The position numbers and the translations under genes are program-made. Source: Marinomonas alcarazii (lineage in GTDB: Bacteria > Pseudomonadota > Gammaproteobacteria > Pseudomonadales > Marinomonadaceae). Taken from it: 64,000 nucleotides of DNA. Positions 45,006-52,642 of this stretch are shown here, piece by piece. Each line of letters starts with the position of its first letter. The first letter of the stretch is position 1. The DNA lies in contig NZ_QKLW01000005.1 of assembly GCF_003208215.1 (NCBI RefSeq), forward strand, positions 62,001-126,000, given 5' to 3'. Below the pieces are notes generated by a model. It did no database searches and was not told the origin of the DNA. It was given only the letters and a program-made list of their open reading frames with translations.

Positions 45006-45072
45006 AAAAACACGAACAACGCCTCACGAAGTATTCGCGCCAGTGTCGGAATGAGGCGTTGTTCGTGGTTTT
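45006..45072. terminator. Bidirectional terminator between higA and the rhaUK gene
   Basis: CACGAACAACGCCTCA and TGAGGCGTTGTTCGTG are a perfect 16-base-pair inverted repeat with a 25-base loop. Five A on the left and five T on the right allow termination on both strands. Confidence 0.8.
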
Positions 45073-45075
45073 TAT
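45015..45075. repeat. Direct repeat copy 2 flanking higBA
   Basis: Second copy of the element at 44211-44270, with one extra base and about seven differences. In this copy the hairpin is perfect and serves as the terminator described for the same place. Confidence 0.75.
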
Positions 45076-45088
45076 CATACAGCCAAAG

Positions 45089-46783
45089 CTACAACTCTCC
45101 CACTAAATCCCGCCATTGCTGACGATAAAGATTAAGCAGCGGTTTTATCTGTGGGTCGCACAGAGCGAGGCTGAGCCGGCCTTTTAGTTTTAGGCTCTTG
45201 TTAGACAGCAAGGCTGCACCGCCGGAGGTGCCGGTAACATCCCGAGAGGCGTAGATTTCATTTTGGCTACGCATGCAAGCCAATAAGGTAAGAAAGTTGA
45301 GGTTATTGCTGAACGCGCCTTCGACAATCACAGTATTGCTGGTGTCCATTAGATCCAAGCAATAATCCGTCATCAAGGCCACATACACATCGGCTAAAGC
45401 AGACTGCTGAGCAGGCGTTAATGCAATACCACGATCAACAATACGCCCTTCGCAGTGGGCAAAGGGCCCGCCGCCTTTGGCAAAGGCAGGCATCGCCAAA
45501 ATACCGTTTTCTAAAATGAAGTTCACATCGCTCAAGGTGGCTTTGCTGTCGCTGCGAAGTTGCTCCCATTCACGTCCACCCATAAAGCGAATCGTCGGTG
45601 TAGCACGGCCAAGGGCGTCCACATTGGCGAGCATGTCTTTGTCTTCTTGTAGCGCATCCAGCTTACCGTTAATAGTGGCGATGACCGTCCAAGTACCGCT
45701 AGACACGACAGTGAGCTTTTCCATCGGCTGGCCAATATAAGGCACCAACGAAGCGTTAGAGTCATGTATACCGTTGAAGATAACGCAACTCGCTGGTAAG
45801 CCAGTTTCTTTGGCTAAGTCTGGCAAAATAGTGCCAAGCTTCGCGCCAGTTTCGATCACTTCTGGAAAGCGCTCTGCCCACTGTTGTTGTTCGCAAAAAG
45901 TAGAAAACTGACAGCTAGTCGGATTCCACAGATCGGTATGACAACCTAACGAGGTGACTTCAGCGGCTTTATTTCCACTGAGTTTATAGCCCCAATATTG
46001 CGGATACAAAAGTAATGAATCGACTGTTGAGAACTCATCTGCAAAGCGCTTTTGCTGCCAAAAAAGTTGCGCCCCAAGGTTTAAGCCTTGGGGCAACCTC
46101 GGGCTAAAAGACTCACTAAAATCTGGACGTGCTGCATCGTATTCGTCTTTACACTCAGACACGCCATCGTATTCATAATCTAGAATAGGCAAGGCCAGTT
46201 GATCACCCTTCATGCAAGCAATGGTCGCGCCATGCGTGGTGATAGCAATGCTGGAAATAAAATAGCGCTGTGCTAAATCCGCCAGCGTGTCTTTAATCCA
46301 TCGCCAAATAGAATCCACATCCACATGAGGATATGGCGGTGCGTCAACAACACCATTAACGCGTTTTTCAATATGCAATAACGCGCCTGTTTGCCCATCC
46401 ATCAGGCAAATTTTAATGTTGGTTTTCCCAATATCTAAAACCGCGACAACACGTGTTTTATCTGGTTGCAACACATTAAAGCGAAATACCTCTTCCAAAG
46501 CATCAGCGACTGGCTCAAACGATGGCGTTTTAGTTGCCATAATATCCGCCATGTATTCCCACCAGCGCTGCATAACAGGATGATCAGCTAATGATTGTGC
46601 ATCCAGATCGTCTGCATCAAAAGTGGCATATAATCGGTTTTCGTTTCGATCAAGATGAATATAATAATTACGAATGCCATGTTGCTTAAGATGCTCAGCA
46701 AGCTCTGGCCAGAGTTCATCATGACGTTTTTTGTATTCTTCTTCACAGCCTTTGTGTAAATACATCACTGAGGCGTATCTCAT
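45089..46783 (-). CDS. L-rhamnose mutarotase fused to L-rhamnulose kinase (RhaU-RhaK)
   Basis: Two-domain cytoplasmic enzyme of 564 residues. Residues 1-104 are an L-rhamnose mutarotase (KRHDELWPEL with the catalytic His, and WWEYMADIM). Residues about 110-564 are an FGGY-family carbohydrate kinase: the phosphate loop VLDIGKTNIKIC, then GIHDSNASLVPYIG and SSGTWTVI. The kinase should convert L-rhamnulose to rhamnulose-1-phosphate. In Rhizobium rhaU and rhaK are separate adjacent genes, so this is a fusion of neighbours. It is last in the rhaRSTPQ operon, overlapping rhaQ by 4 bases (ATGA). Confidence 0.9.
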   Translation of the reverse strand: MRYASVMYLHKGCEEEYKKRHDELWPELAEHLKQHGIRNYYIHLDRNENRLYATFDADDLDAQSLADHPVMQRWWEYMADIMATKTPSFEPVADALEEVFRFNVLQPDKTRVVAVLDIGKTNIKICLMDGQTGALLHIEKRVNGVVDAPPYPHVDVDSIWRWIKDTLADLAQRYFISSIAITTHGATIACMKGDQLALPILDYEYDGVSECKDEYDAARPDFSESFSPRLPQGLNLGAQLFWQQKRFADEFSTVDSLLLYPQYWGYKLSGNKAAEVTSLGCHTDLWNPTSCQFSTFCEQQQWAERFPEVIETGAKLGTILPDLAKETGLPASCVIFNGIHDSNASLVPYIGQPMEKLTVVSSGTWTVIATINGKLDALQEDKDMLANVDALGRATPTIRFMGGREWEQLRSDSKATLSDVNFILENGILAMPAFAKGGGPFAHCEGRIVDRGIALTPAQQSALADVYVALMTDYCLDLMDTSNTVIVEGAFSNNLNFLTLLACMRSQNEIYASRDVTGTSGGAALLSNKSLKLKGRLSLALCDPQIKPLLNLYRQQWRDLVGEL

Positions 46784-47787
46784 AACGCTTTTGCCTTTTT
46801 GTTTTTATATAAAGTAATCAGCACTGGTAAGCTCACGACCGTAATTAACATCACACCAACAATAATCGTCATGACGATGCCAGGAATGTTCAGTAGGCCC
46901 ATACCAAAGGTAACCAAGCCCATTAAAATAACCGCCAACACCACGCCAGCAATGGTTCCACTGCCACCAAGAATACTCACACCACCGAGCACAACCATGG
47001 TGATAATGCTAAGCTCCCAACCCATAGCAATACTCGGGCGCGTGCTACCTAAACGTGAAGTAAGCAAAACAGACGCCACTCCGGACATCACACCGACCAA
47101 GGTAAAAAGAATCAAACGGTGTTTATCTACCTTAATACCTGAGTAATAAGACGCTGTCGGGTTATTACCAATCGCATAGGTGTAACGACCAAACGTAGTG
47201 CGATGCAGCAACCAATAAAAGACCAAAGCGAAGAAGGCAAACAACACCAGTTCAAACGAAAACACCCAATAAACGTAACCTTGTCCAAAAAACTCAAAAC
47301 CGTCTGGATAATCACGAACTACTTGGTCACCCAACAAGATATAACTAATACCACGAAATAAACTCATGGTACCGATTGTCACTACAATGGAGGGAATCTT
47401 GAAACGCGTCACCAATACGCCATTAAACAACCCACAAGCCGCACCCGCCAAAACACCAACAAATGCGACGACATAAACGGGTGCGCCCATTTGTGCGACT
47501 AACCCCATCAAGGTACTGGAAAGCGAGATAATAGCGGCAACAGAAATATCAATTTCTTTGGCGATAATCAGCATCGCCATTGGCAAAGCGATTAAGGCTT
47601 TTTCGGTAAAGTTAAAGGTCGCATCCGAGAGATTCCAAGGGTCTAAAAAGTAAGGTGATAGATAAGAATTCATCACGCAGACTAAAAAGACGATTAAGAC
47701 CAAAAAACTTTCCCAGCGTAGCAAGCCCTGTAGTTTGCTAGTAAACATTGAATCCGGCGTTGCTGATTTTTTTATTGTTGTATCCAT
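46780..47787 (-). CDS. rhaQ: Rhamnose ABC transporter permease (second)
   Basis: RbsC-family permease of 335 residues with about ten hydrophobic segments. SLSSTLMGLVAQ, GLFNGVLVTRFKIPSIVVTIGT, GIKVDKHRLILFTLVG and GGVSILGGSGTIAGVVLA are typical family blocks. It pairs with the permease encoded just upstream (8-base gap) to form a heterodimeric pore. The assignment to rhamnose comes from the operon: RhaS-type binding protein, RhaT-type ATPase and the kinase fusion. Confidence 0.9.
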   Translation of the reverse strand: MDTTIKKSATPDSMFTSKLQGLLRWESFLVLIVFLVCVMNSYLSPYFLDPWNLSDATFNFTEKALIALPMAMLIIAKEIDISVAAIISLSSTLMGLVAQMGAPVYVVAFVGVLAGAACGLFNGVLVTRFKIPSIVVTIGTMSLFRGISYILLGDQVVRDYPDGFEFFGQGYVYWVFSFELVLFAFFALVFYWLLHRTTFGRYTYAIGNNPTASYYSGIKVDKHRLILFTLVGVMSGVASVLLTSRLGSTRPSIAMGWELSIITMVVLGGVSILGGSGTIAGVVLAVILMGLVTFGMGLLNIPGIVMTIIVGVMLITVVSLPVLITLYKNKKAKAL

Positions 47788-47795
47788 ATGCGCCT

Positions 47796-48794
47796 CTAAT
47801 TAGCTCGTATTTCGTCATTTGCATTGGGATTACGTAAGATAATCCGCGCTTTGTCTTTATCAGATGTGGCATTAGCAATGACGGCGATAATAATCACCAA
47901 ACCTGAAATTGCCATTTGCCAAAAAGGCGATACGCCAATAATCGGCAAAGCGTTGTTCACCACGCCAATAAACAAAGCACCAATCACACAGCCCACCACA
48001 GTACCCAAACCTCCGACGATACTGACGCCGCCGATTACGCAGGCTGCTATCACTTGCAGTTCAAAGCCATTGGCTACATCAACATAGGCCACTGCAAAAC
48101 GCGATACCCACAAATACCCGCACAAACCGGACAAGGTACCGGACACTAAGAAGGCATAAAACTGCACCTTACCCACGTTCACACCGGAATAGAAAGCGGC
48201 CATTGGATTGCCACCAGCCGAATAAAAATTACGCCCCCATACACTGAACTTCATTGCCCAGAAAAATAGAATAATGGCGGCAATGGCCATCCAGCCAAGC
48301 ACGGGCATGGATAAAATTTCATAGCGGGGCAAGCCTATAAAAGACTCGCTCATTTGATGAGAATTCACCCACGCACCGTCTGATAATAAAAACGTCGCAC
48401 CGCGATAAATACTCATGGTGCCGAGAGTAATAACAATAGAAGGCACTTTTAATAGCCAAACAAATAAGCCATTAATCGCCCCCAACAAAGCGCCAATAAA
48501 CAGCGATAAAAATATCAAAAGTGACATATGAAGTTCTGGAAAATATTGATTCACCATAGCGACAAACATGCCAGTAAACGCCACATTAGCGGCCACAGAC
48601 AAATCAATACAACGCGTTAGGATGACTAACATCTGTCCCAGTGCCAGCATGATCAAAATCGAAGTATCATTGAAAATACTGACACTGTTCGACAGGCTAA
48701 TAAAATCAGGACTGATCACGCCAACACCAAAAAACATCGCCAGCACAATGATACTGAGCACGCCTTCACGGGAATAAATTAAACGTTTTAACAT
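47796..48794 (-). CDS. rhaP: Rhamnose ABC transporter permease (first)
   Basis: RbsC-family permease of 332 residues with about ten membrane segments. Recognisable blocks are LSNSVSIFNDTSILIMLALGQ, ARCIDLS-like TRCIDLSVAANVAF, GAINGLFVWLLKVPSIVITLGT and GGVSIVGGLGTVVGCVIGALF. It overlaps the ATPase gene by 7 bases. Its substrate is inferred from the operon. Confidence 0.9.
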   Translation of the reverse strand: MLKRLIYSREGVLSIIVLAMFFGVGVISPDFISLSNSVSIFNDTSILIMLALGQMLVILTRCIDLSVAANVAFTGMFVAMVNQYFPELHMSLLIFLSLFIGALLGAINGLFVWLLKVPSIVITLGTMSIYRGATFLLSDGAWVNSHQMSESFIGLPRYEILSMPVLGWMAIAAIILFFWAMKFSVWGRNFYSAGGNPMAAFYSGVNVGKVQFYAFLVSGTLSGLCGYLWVSRFAVAYVDVANGFELQVIAACVIGGVSIVGGLGTVVGCVIGALFIGVVNNALPIIGVSPFWQMAISGLVIIIAVIANATSDKDKARIILRNPNANDEIRAN

Positions 48795-50287
48795 GCGACA
48801 CTTCCTCCCGTGGCAAGAGAAACCACCTTCTCTGGTGTCGCGTCAGCACGTGATAACTCACCGACAATTAGACCTTCGTTCATCACCAATATACGATCTG
48901 ACATACCAAGAATTTCTGGCAACTCCGACGACACCATAATGACAGACAAGCCTGAATCCACCAGCTCAGACATAAACTCATGCACCGCCGCTTTCGAGCC
49001 TATATCAATGCCTTTTGTCGGCTCATCCAAGATAATGACTTTAGGATTAGTGGCGAGCCACTTAGCGATAACCACTTTTTGCTGGTTGCCTCCAGATAAA
49101 TTCATCACCTTCTCATCCCAACAAGAGGCTTTGACTTGCAAGCGCTCACAGTATTGGCGAGCCAGTGCCATTTCCCCTTCTTCATCAATTTGTCCATGCT
49201 TCGCCAAACGCTCCATTTGCGGCAAACTAACGTTCTGATAAATGGGTAATTCCAACACGATGCCTTGTTTCTGACGCTCTTCTGGCACATACACAATGCC
49301 GTTATCGATAGCTTCTTTTGGTGAGTGAATAATCACTTCTTTACCATTCATTTTGACTGTGCCAGTCACATGATCCGTGGTGCCGAACAAAGCTTGCATC
49401 ACTTCCGTTCGGCCCGAACCTACCAGACCATAAACACCAAGGATCTCGCCTTTTTTCAAACTAAAACTAATATCGGCAAATTCCGTTGTGTGACATAAGT
49501 TACTCACTTCTAAAAGTGTTTCGCCAATTTCTACGTCTTTTTTCGGATAAGTGGCTTCGATACTGCGCGCCACCATCATTTCCACCAGCTGCGCTTCGTT
49601 AGTATCTTTGATGAAGCCTTCTCCCACATAACAACCATCGCGGAACACGGTATAGCGATCTGCCAAGGTAAAAATTTCATCAAACTTATGGGTAATAAAA
49701 AGAATCGCCTTGCCCTGATCTCTTAACGTATTTACCAGCTCATAAAGCTCATGAATTTCATGATGAGATAACGCCGCTGTTGGCTCATCTAAAATCACCA
49801 CTTTGGCATCGACAGATAAAGCACGAGCAATACCAACCATGTGTTTTTGGCCAATACTGAGTTCGCGTAAAATTTGATTGGGGTCCATTTGAGCATTAAT
49901 AGAGGATAAAATTTCTTGCGAACGTGTCACCATAGTCGACCAATCAATAGAAAAATGCTTGGTCATTGGGTAGTTACCCAAAAAGATGTTTTCCGCCACC
50001 GTTAGATCATCAAACAACACGGTTTCTTGATGGATCGCTGTGATGCCTAAAGCATGGGAATCATGAGGGGAGTGAAACTGCACAGGTTTGCCATTAAAAA
50101 TAATCTCCCCACCATCCGGCTGATAAATGCCAGTCATGGTTTTTACTAGAGTCGATTTACCTGCGCCGTTTTCACCGATCAAAGCGGTCACTTGGCCAGG
50201 ATAAAGGTGAAGATCGACACCATCCAGCGCTCTCACACCGGGGAAAACCTTACTCACCTTTTTTAGACTAAAAATTGCATTGTTCAT
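48788..50287 (-). CDS. rhaT: Rhamnose ABC transporter ATPase (double domain)
   Basis: Sugar-import ATPase of 499 residues with two ABC domains, as in RbsA/XylG/RhaT. Domain 1 has Walker A GENGAGKST (about 39-47), a signature in LSIGQKHMVGIARA, and Walker B VVILDEPTAALS. Domain 2 has a degenerate Walker A-like GLVGSGRTE, signature LSGGNQQK, and IILDEPTKGID. It energises the permease pair. The upstream gene rhaS is 276 bases away, separated by a REP-like array. Confidence 0.92.
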   Translation of the reverse strand: MNNAIFSLKKVSKVFPGVRALDGVDLHLYPGQVTALIGENGAGKSTLVKTMTGIYQPDGGEIIFNGKPVQFHSPHDSHALGITAIHQETVLFDDLTVAENIFLGNYPMTKHFSIDWSTMVTRSQEILSSINAQMDPNQILRELSIGQKHMVGIARALSVDAKVVILDEPTAALSHHEIHELYELVNTLRDQGKAILFITHKFDEIFTLADRYTVFRDGCYVGEGFIKDTNEAQLVEMMVARSIEATYPKKDVEIGETLLEVSNLCHTTEFADISFSLKKGEILGVYGLVGSGRTEVMQALFGTTDHVTGTVKMNGKEVIIHSPKEAIDNGIVYVPEERQKQGIVLELPIYQNVSLPQMERLAKHGQIDEEGEMALARQYCERLQVKASCWDEKVMNLSGGNQQKVVIAKWLATNPKVIILDEPTKGIDIGSKAAVHEFMSELVDSGLSVIMVSSELPEILGMSDRILVMNEGLIVGELSRADATPEKVVSLATGGSVAC

Positions 50288-50336
50288 AACGGCTGCTCTT
50301 ATTGTTATTCATTATGAAATTATTGAACAAGTAAAA

Positions 50337-50554
50337 CCCCACCCTAGCCCTCCCCTTCATAAGAGGAGGGAACAAAAGCTCTTAGCTCCTCCTGCTAAGG
50401 GGGAGGGAATAAAAGCTCTTAACTCCTCCCCCTGCTAAGGGGGAGGTTGGGAGGGGGTCCGTTCTAAATCCCCAACCTAGCCCTCCCTTCATAAGTAGAA
50501 AGAACAAAAGCTCTTAGCTCCTCCCCCTGCTAAGGGGGAGGTTGGGAGGGGGTC
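50337..50554. repeat. REP-like repeat array between rhaS and rhaT
   Basis: About 218 bases of G+C-rich palindromes. Three units of AAAGCTCTTA followed by CTCCTCC(CCC)TGCTAAGGGGGAGG are seen, at about 50374-50407, 50412-50447 and 50507-50542. They are joined by CCCTAGCCCTCCC and GTTGGGAGGGGGTC blocks that form larger inverted repeats. The array lies in the gap between the binding-protein and ATPase genes. Confidence 0.85.
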
Positions 50555-50562
50555 AATAGCCA

Positions 50563-51558
50563 CTAGAAAATTGAAGAGAATTCATCAACATTTGAAGCAT
50601 CGTAGATAAAAGGCTTCGCCATTGCGCCATCACCATTTTTGTCTACTTCAAGCGTGCCCATACGACCCATTGGAATCTCAGTTTTCGTACCTTTACCTTT
50701 CACAAGGTTGTACGCCAGCATCGTTGCTGAATAACCAAGATCGATTGGGTTCCAGATAGCAAAGCTATGAATGGCACCACTGTGCACATGACCTGCTAAT
50801 TCAGAAGGAAGACCCAAACCTGTCACATACACTTTGCCTGTTAAGCCTAAGTCGCTAACGGCTTGTGCTGCGGCCAAAATACCGACAGTAGTCGGTGCCA
50901 CGATAACATCTAGGTCTGGGTGATTTTTGATCAAGGCAGTGGCTTCACGGAAACTCTTATCCGCTAAGTCATCACCGTAAACCGTATCGACAAGTTTAAG
51001 ATTAGGGAATTTACTAAGGGATTTCTTCATTTCACCAATCCAAATATTTTGGTTGGTGGAGGTTGGCGTTGCACTCAAGATGGCAAAAGTACCAGACTCC
51101 TTGCCTTTGGCTTTAATGGCGTCAGCCGCAAGCTGTACGTTCATTTCGCCAATTAGGCTATTACTGGAAGGATTTAAGTGAATTTGGCGTCCCTCTTTGC
51201 CTACGCCTGAATCCCAAGAAATGACTTTAATGCCACGCTGTTGGGCTTTTTTCAAGGAAGGAACCAAGGCATCCGCATCGTTTGCTGATACGGCAATGGC
51301 ATCAACACGTTGCGCGATAAGCGAGTTAATTATTTCAATCTGACCTTCTGCTGTCGTTGAAGTTGGCCCGGTGTAGATAACTTCTACATCACCCAACTCT
51401 TTTTTAGCTTCTTCTGCACCGCGGTACGCCGCTTCAAAAAAGCCAATACCTAACGCTTTTACTAACAACGCCACCCGAACCTGATCCGCCGCATACGTAG
51501 CAGAAGCAAATAAAGTTGCAGAAGCCAACACACATGCCGTGATGAGTTTGTTTTTCAT
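50563..51558 (-). CDS. rhaS: Rhamnose ABC transporter substrate-binding protein
   Basis: Periplasmic binding protein of 331 residues (RbsB/RhaS type). The signal peptide MKNKLITACVLASATLFASA ends near TYAADQ. The binding domain includes ALLVKALGIGFFEAAYRGAE and GPTSTTAEGQIEIINSLIAQ, which are characteristic of RhaS/LsrB-like proteins, and IKVISWDSGV. The ATG at 51558 is set by GGAG 7 bases upstream; a longer frame reaching into the rhaR gene is rejected. As the second gene after rhaR it is likely the most abundant product, helped by the REP array at its 3' end. Confidence 0.92.
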   Translation of the reverse strand: MKNKLITACVLASATLFASATYAADQVRVALLVKALGIGFFEAAYRGAEEAKKELGDVEVIYTGPTSTTAEGQIEIINSLIAQRVDAIAVSANDADALVPSLKKAQQRGIKVISWDSGVGKEGRQIHLNPSSNSLIGEMNVQLAADAIKAKGKESGTFAILSATPTSTNQNIWIGEMKKSLSKFPNLKLVDTVYGDDLADKSFREATALIKNHPDLDVIVAPTTVGILAAAQAVSDLGLTGKVYVTGLGLPSELAGHVHSGAIHSFAIWNPIDLGYSATMLAYNLVKGKGTKTEIPMGRMGTLEVDKNGDGAMAKPFIYDASNVDEFSSIF

Positions 51559-51620
51559 AATTATCTCCAAGAGCGCGCTCATCATCACACAACAGGAAAT
51601 TGTCGGATCAGAGACGCGGT

Positions 51621-52403
51621 TTATTGTTTTTGTTGTTCTACTATGATCAATCGACACCCTGCCGCTTTGATCACTTCTTTACTCTTGTTATCTATCCCAT
51701 CGTCCGTGATGACGATATCTATCTGTGAAAGAGGACAAATGATCATACTTGATCGGTTTTGAAACTTTGTACTATCAACCAAAAGCACCCGCTGATCTGC
51801 TCGATTTATCAATTTCATTACCGCTTGTACGATTTGTGGATCTGTCTCCATCACACCGTGAGAATTAATGCCGTATGCACCGATAAAAAGAACATCAGCG
51901 TACGTGTGGTTAGAAATATCATCTGGGAACGGACTCAAAATAATGTTCTGTTCCCGATGGATCTTTCCGCTCGGCACGGTCACGCTGCACTTACTCTTTT
52001 TAATCAATTGATCAGCAATCGAAAACGAATTGGTCAGCACCTGCAGCTTTAAGCCACGCATAAACTCAGACATAGCCGCTGTCGTTGTGCCGCCGCTGAT
52101 CATTATTGACATATTGTCAGATAATAAATCCACCGCCGCTTTTGCAATACAGCGCTTTATGTCCATGTTAATCGTTTGACTAACTGAGTAAGGCCTTCCC
52201 AACAAACTCACATCCGAAGGAGGGTTAATGGCTTCCGCCCCACCTCGCACCCGACGCAGTTTCTTTTGCTTGTCTAAAAAGCTGATATCTCTTCGAACCG
52301 TTGCTTCTGAAGCACCTAACACATCGGCTAAATGCGCTACCGTCACAATCGGTCGAGCTTCAACTTCAGACAAGATCACTCTATGCCTTTCAATTTCGTG
52401 CAT
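51621..52403 (-). CDS. rhaR: DeoR-family repressor of the rhamnose operons
   Basis: DeoR regulator of 260 residues. The N-terminal winged helix-turn-helix (about 5-60) reads VTVAHLADVLGASEATVRRD and LRRVRGGAEAI. The C-terminal sugar-phosphate-sensing domain has IMISGGTTTAAMSEF and LTNSFSIADQL. DeoR proteins of this kind respond to phosphorylated sugar intermediates. GAGGA precedes the ATG. The gene order rhaRSTPQ(UK) with divergent rhaDI is that of Rhizobium leguminosarum, where RhaR is a negative regulator. Here RhaR is first in the transport operon. Confidence 0.9.
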   Translation of the reverse strand: MHEIERHRVILSEVEARPIVTVAHLADVLGASEATVRRDISFLDKQKKLRRVRGGAEAINPPSDVSLLGRPYSVSQTINMDIKRCIAKAAVDLLSDNMSIMISGGTTTAAMSEFMRGLKLQVLTNSFSIADQLIKKSKCSVTVPSGKIHREQNIILSPFPDDISNHTYADVLFIGAYGINSHGVMETDPQIVQAVMKLINRADQRVLLVDSTKFQNRSSMIICPLSQIDIVITDDGIDNKSKEVIKAAGCRLIIVEQQKQ

Positions 52404-52437
52404 CGATTCAATCCTCGATAATCAATATAATTAATTT

Positions 52438-52536
52438 TCAATCATTATCAAGCACTATCAATCATAAAAACATATAAAAAGATAAATAATGCTTGAAAAT
52501 GATTATTTTTGTTTTAACATGAAATCTATCAATCAT
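52438..52536. promoter_or_regulatory. Repeated operator-like sites in the rhaR-rhaD divergent region
   Basis: AATCATTATCAAGC (52440-52453) is repeated in inverted orientation as GCTTGAAAATGATT (52491-52504), matching 13 of 14 positions. TCAATCAT also occurs at 52438, 52458 and 52529 as direct repeats. The 239-base region separates the divergent rhaR and rhaD genes, so these are the best candidates for DeoR-type RhaR sites. Confidence 0.6.
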
Positions 52537-52642
52537 TCTAACCCGCTGATTGTTCATAACAAAAATAAAATTTAAGTCTTTGATAAATGGCCATAAAACA
52601 GAGCTATAGGCCGTTAAATAAGACAAAACTTGAGGTTAAACG

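Noticed and set aside
44211-45075. Integron attC site as an explanation for the repeated hairpin around higBA
   Set aside because: Hairpin size and the toxin-antitoxin cargo fit, but the conserved core motifs (GTTRRRY and its complement) are not present in either copy, and no integrase is in the window.
51559-51657. N-terminal extension of the rhamnose-binding protein into rhaR
   Set aside because: The signal peptide begins at the internal ATG at 51558, which has GGAG at correct spacing.
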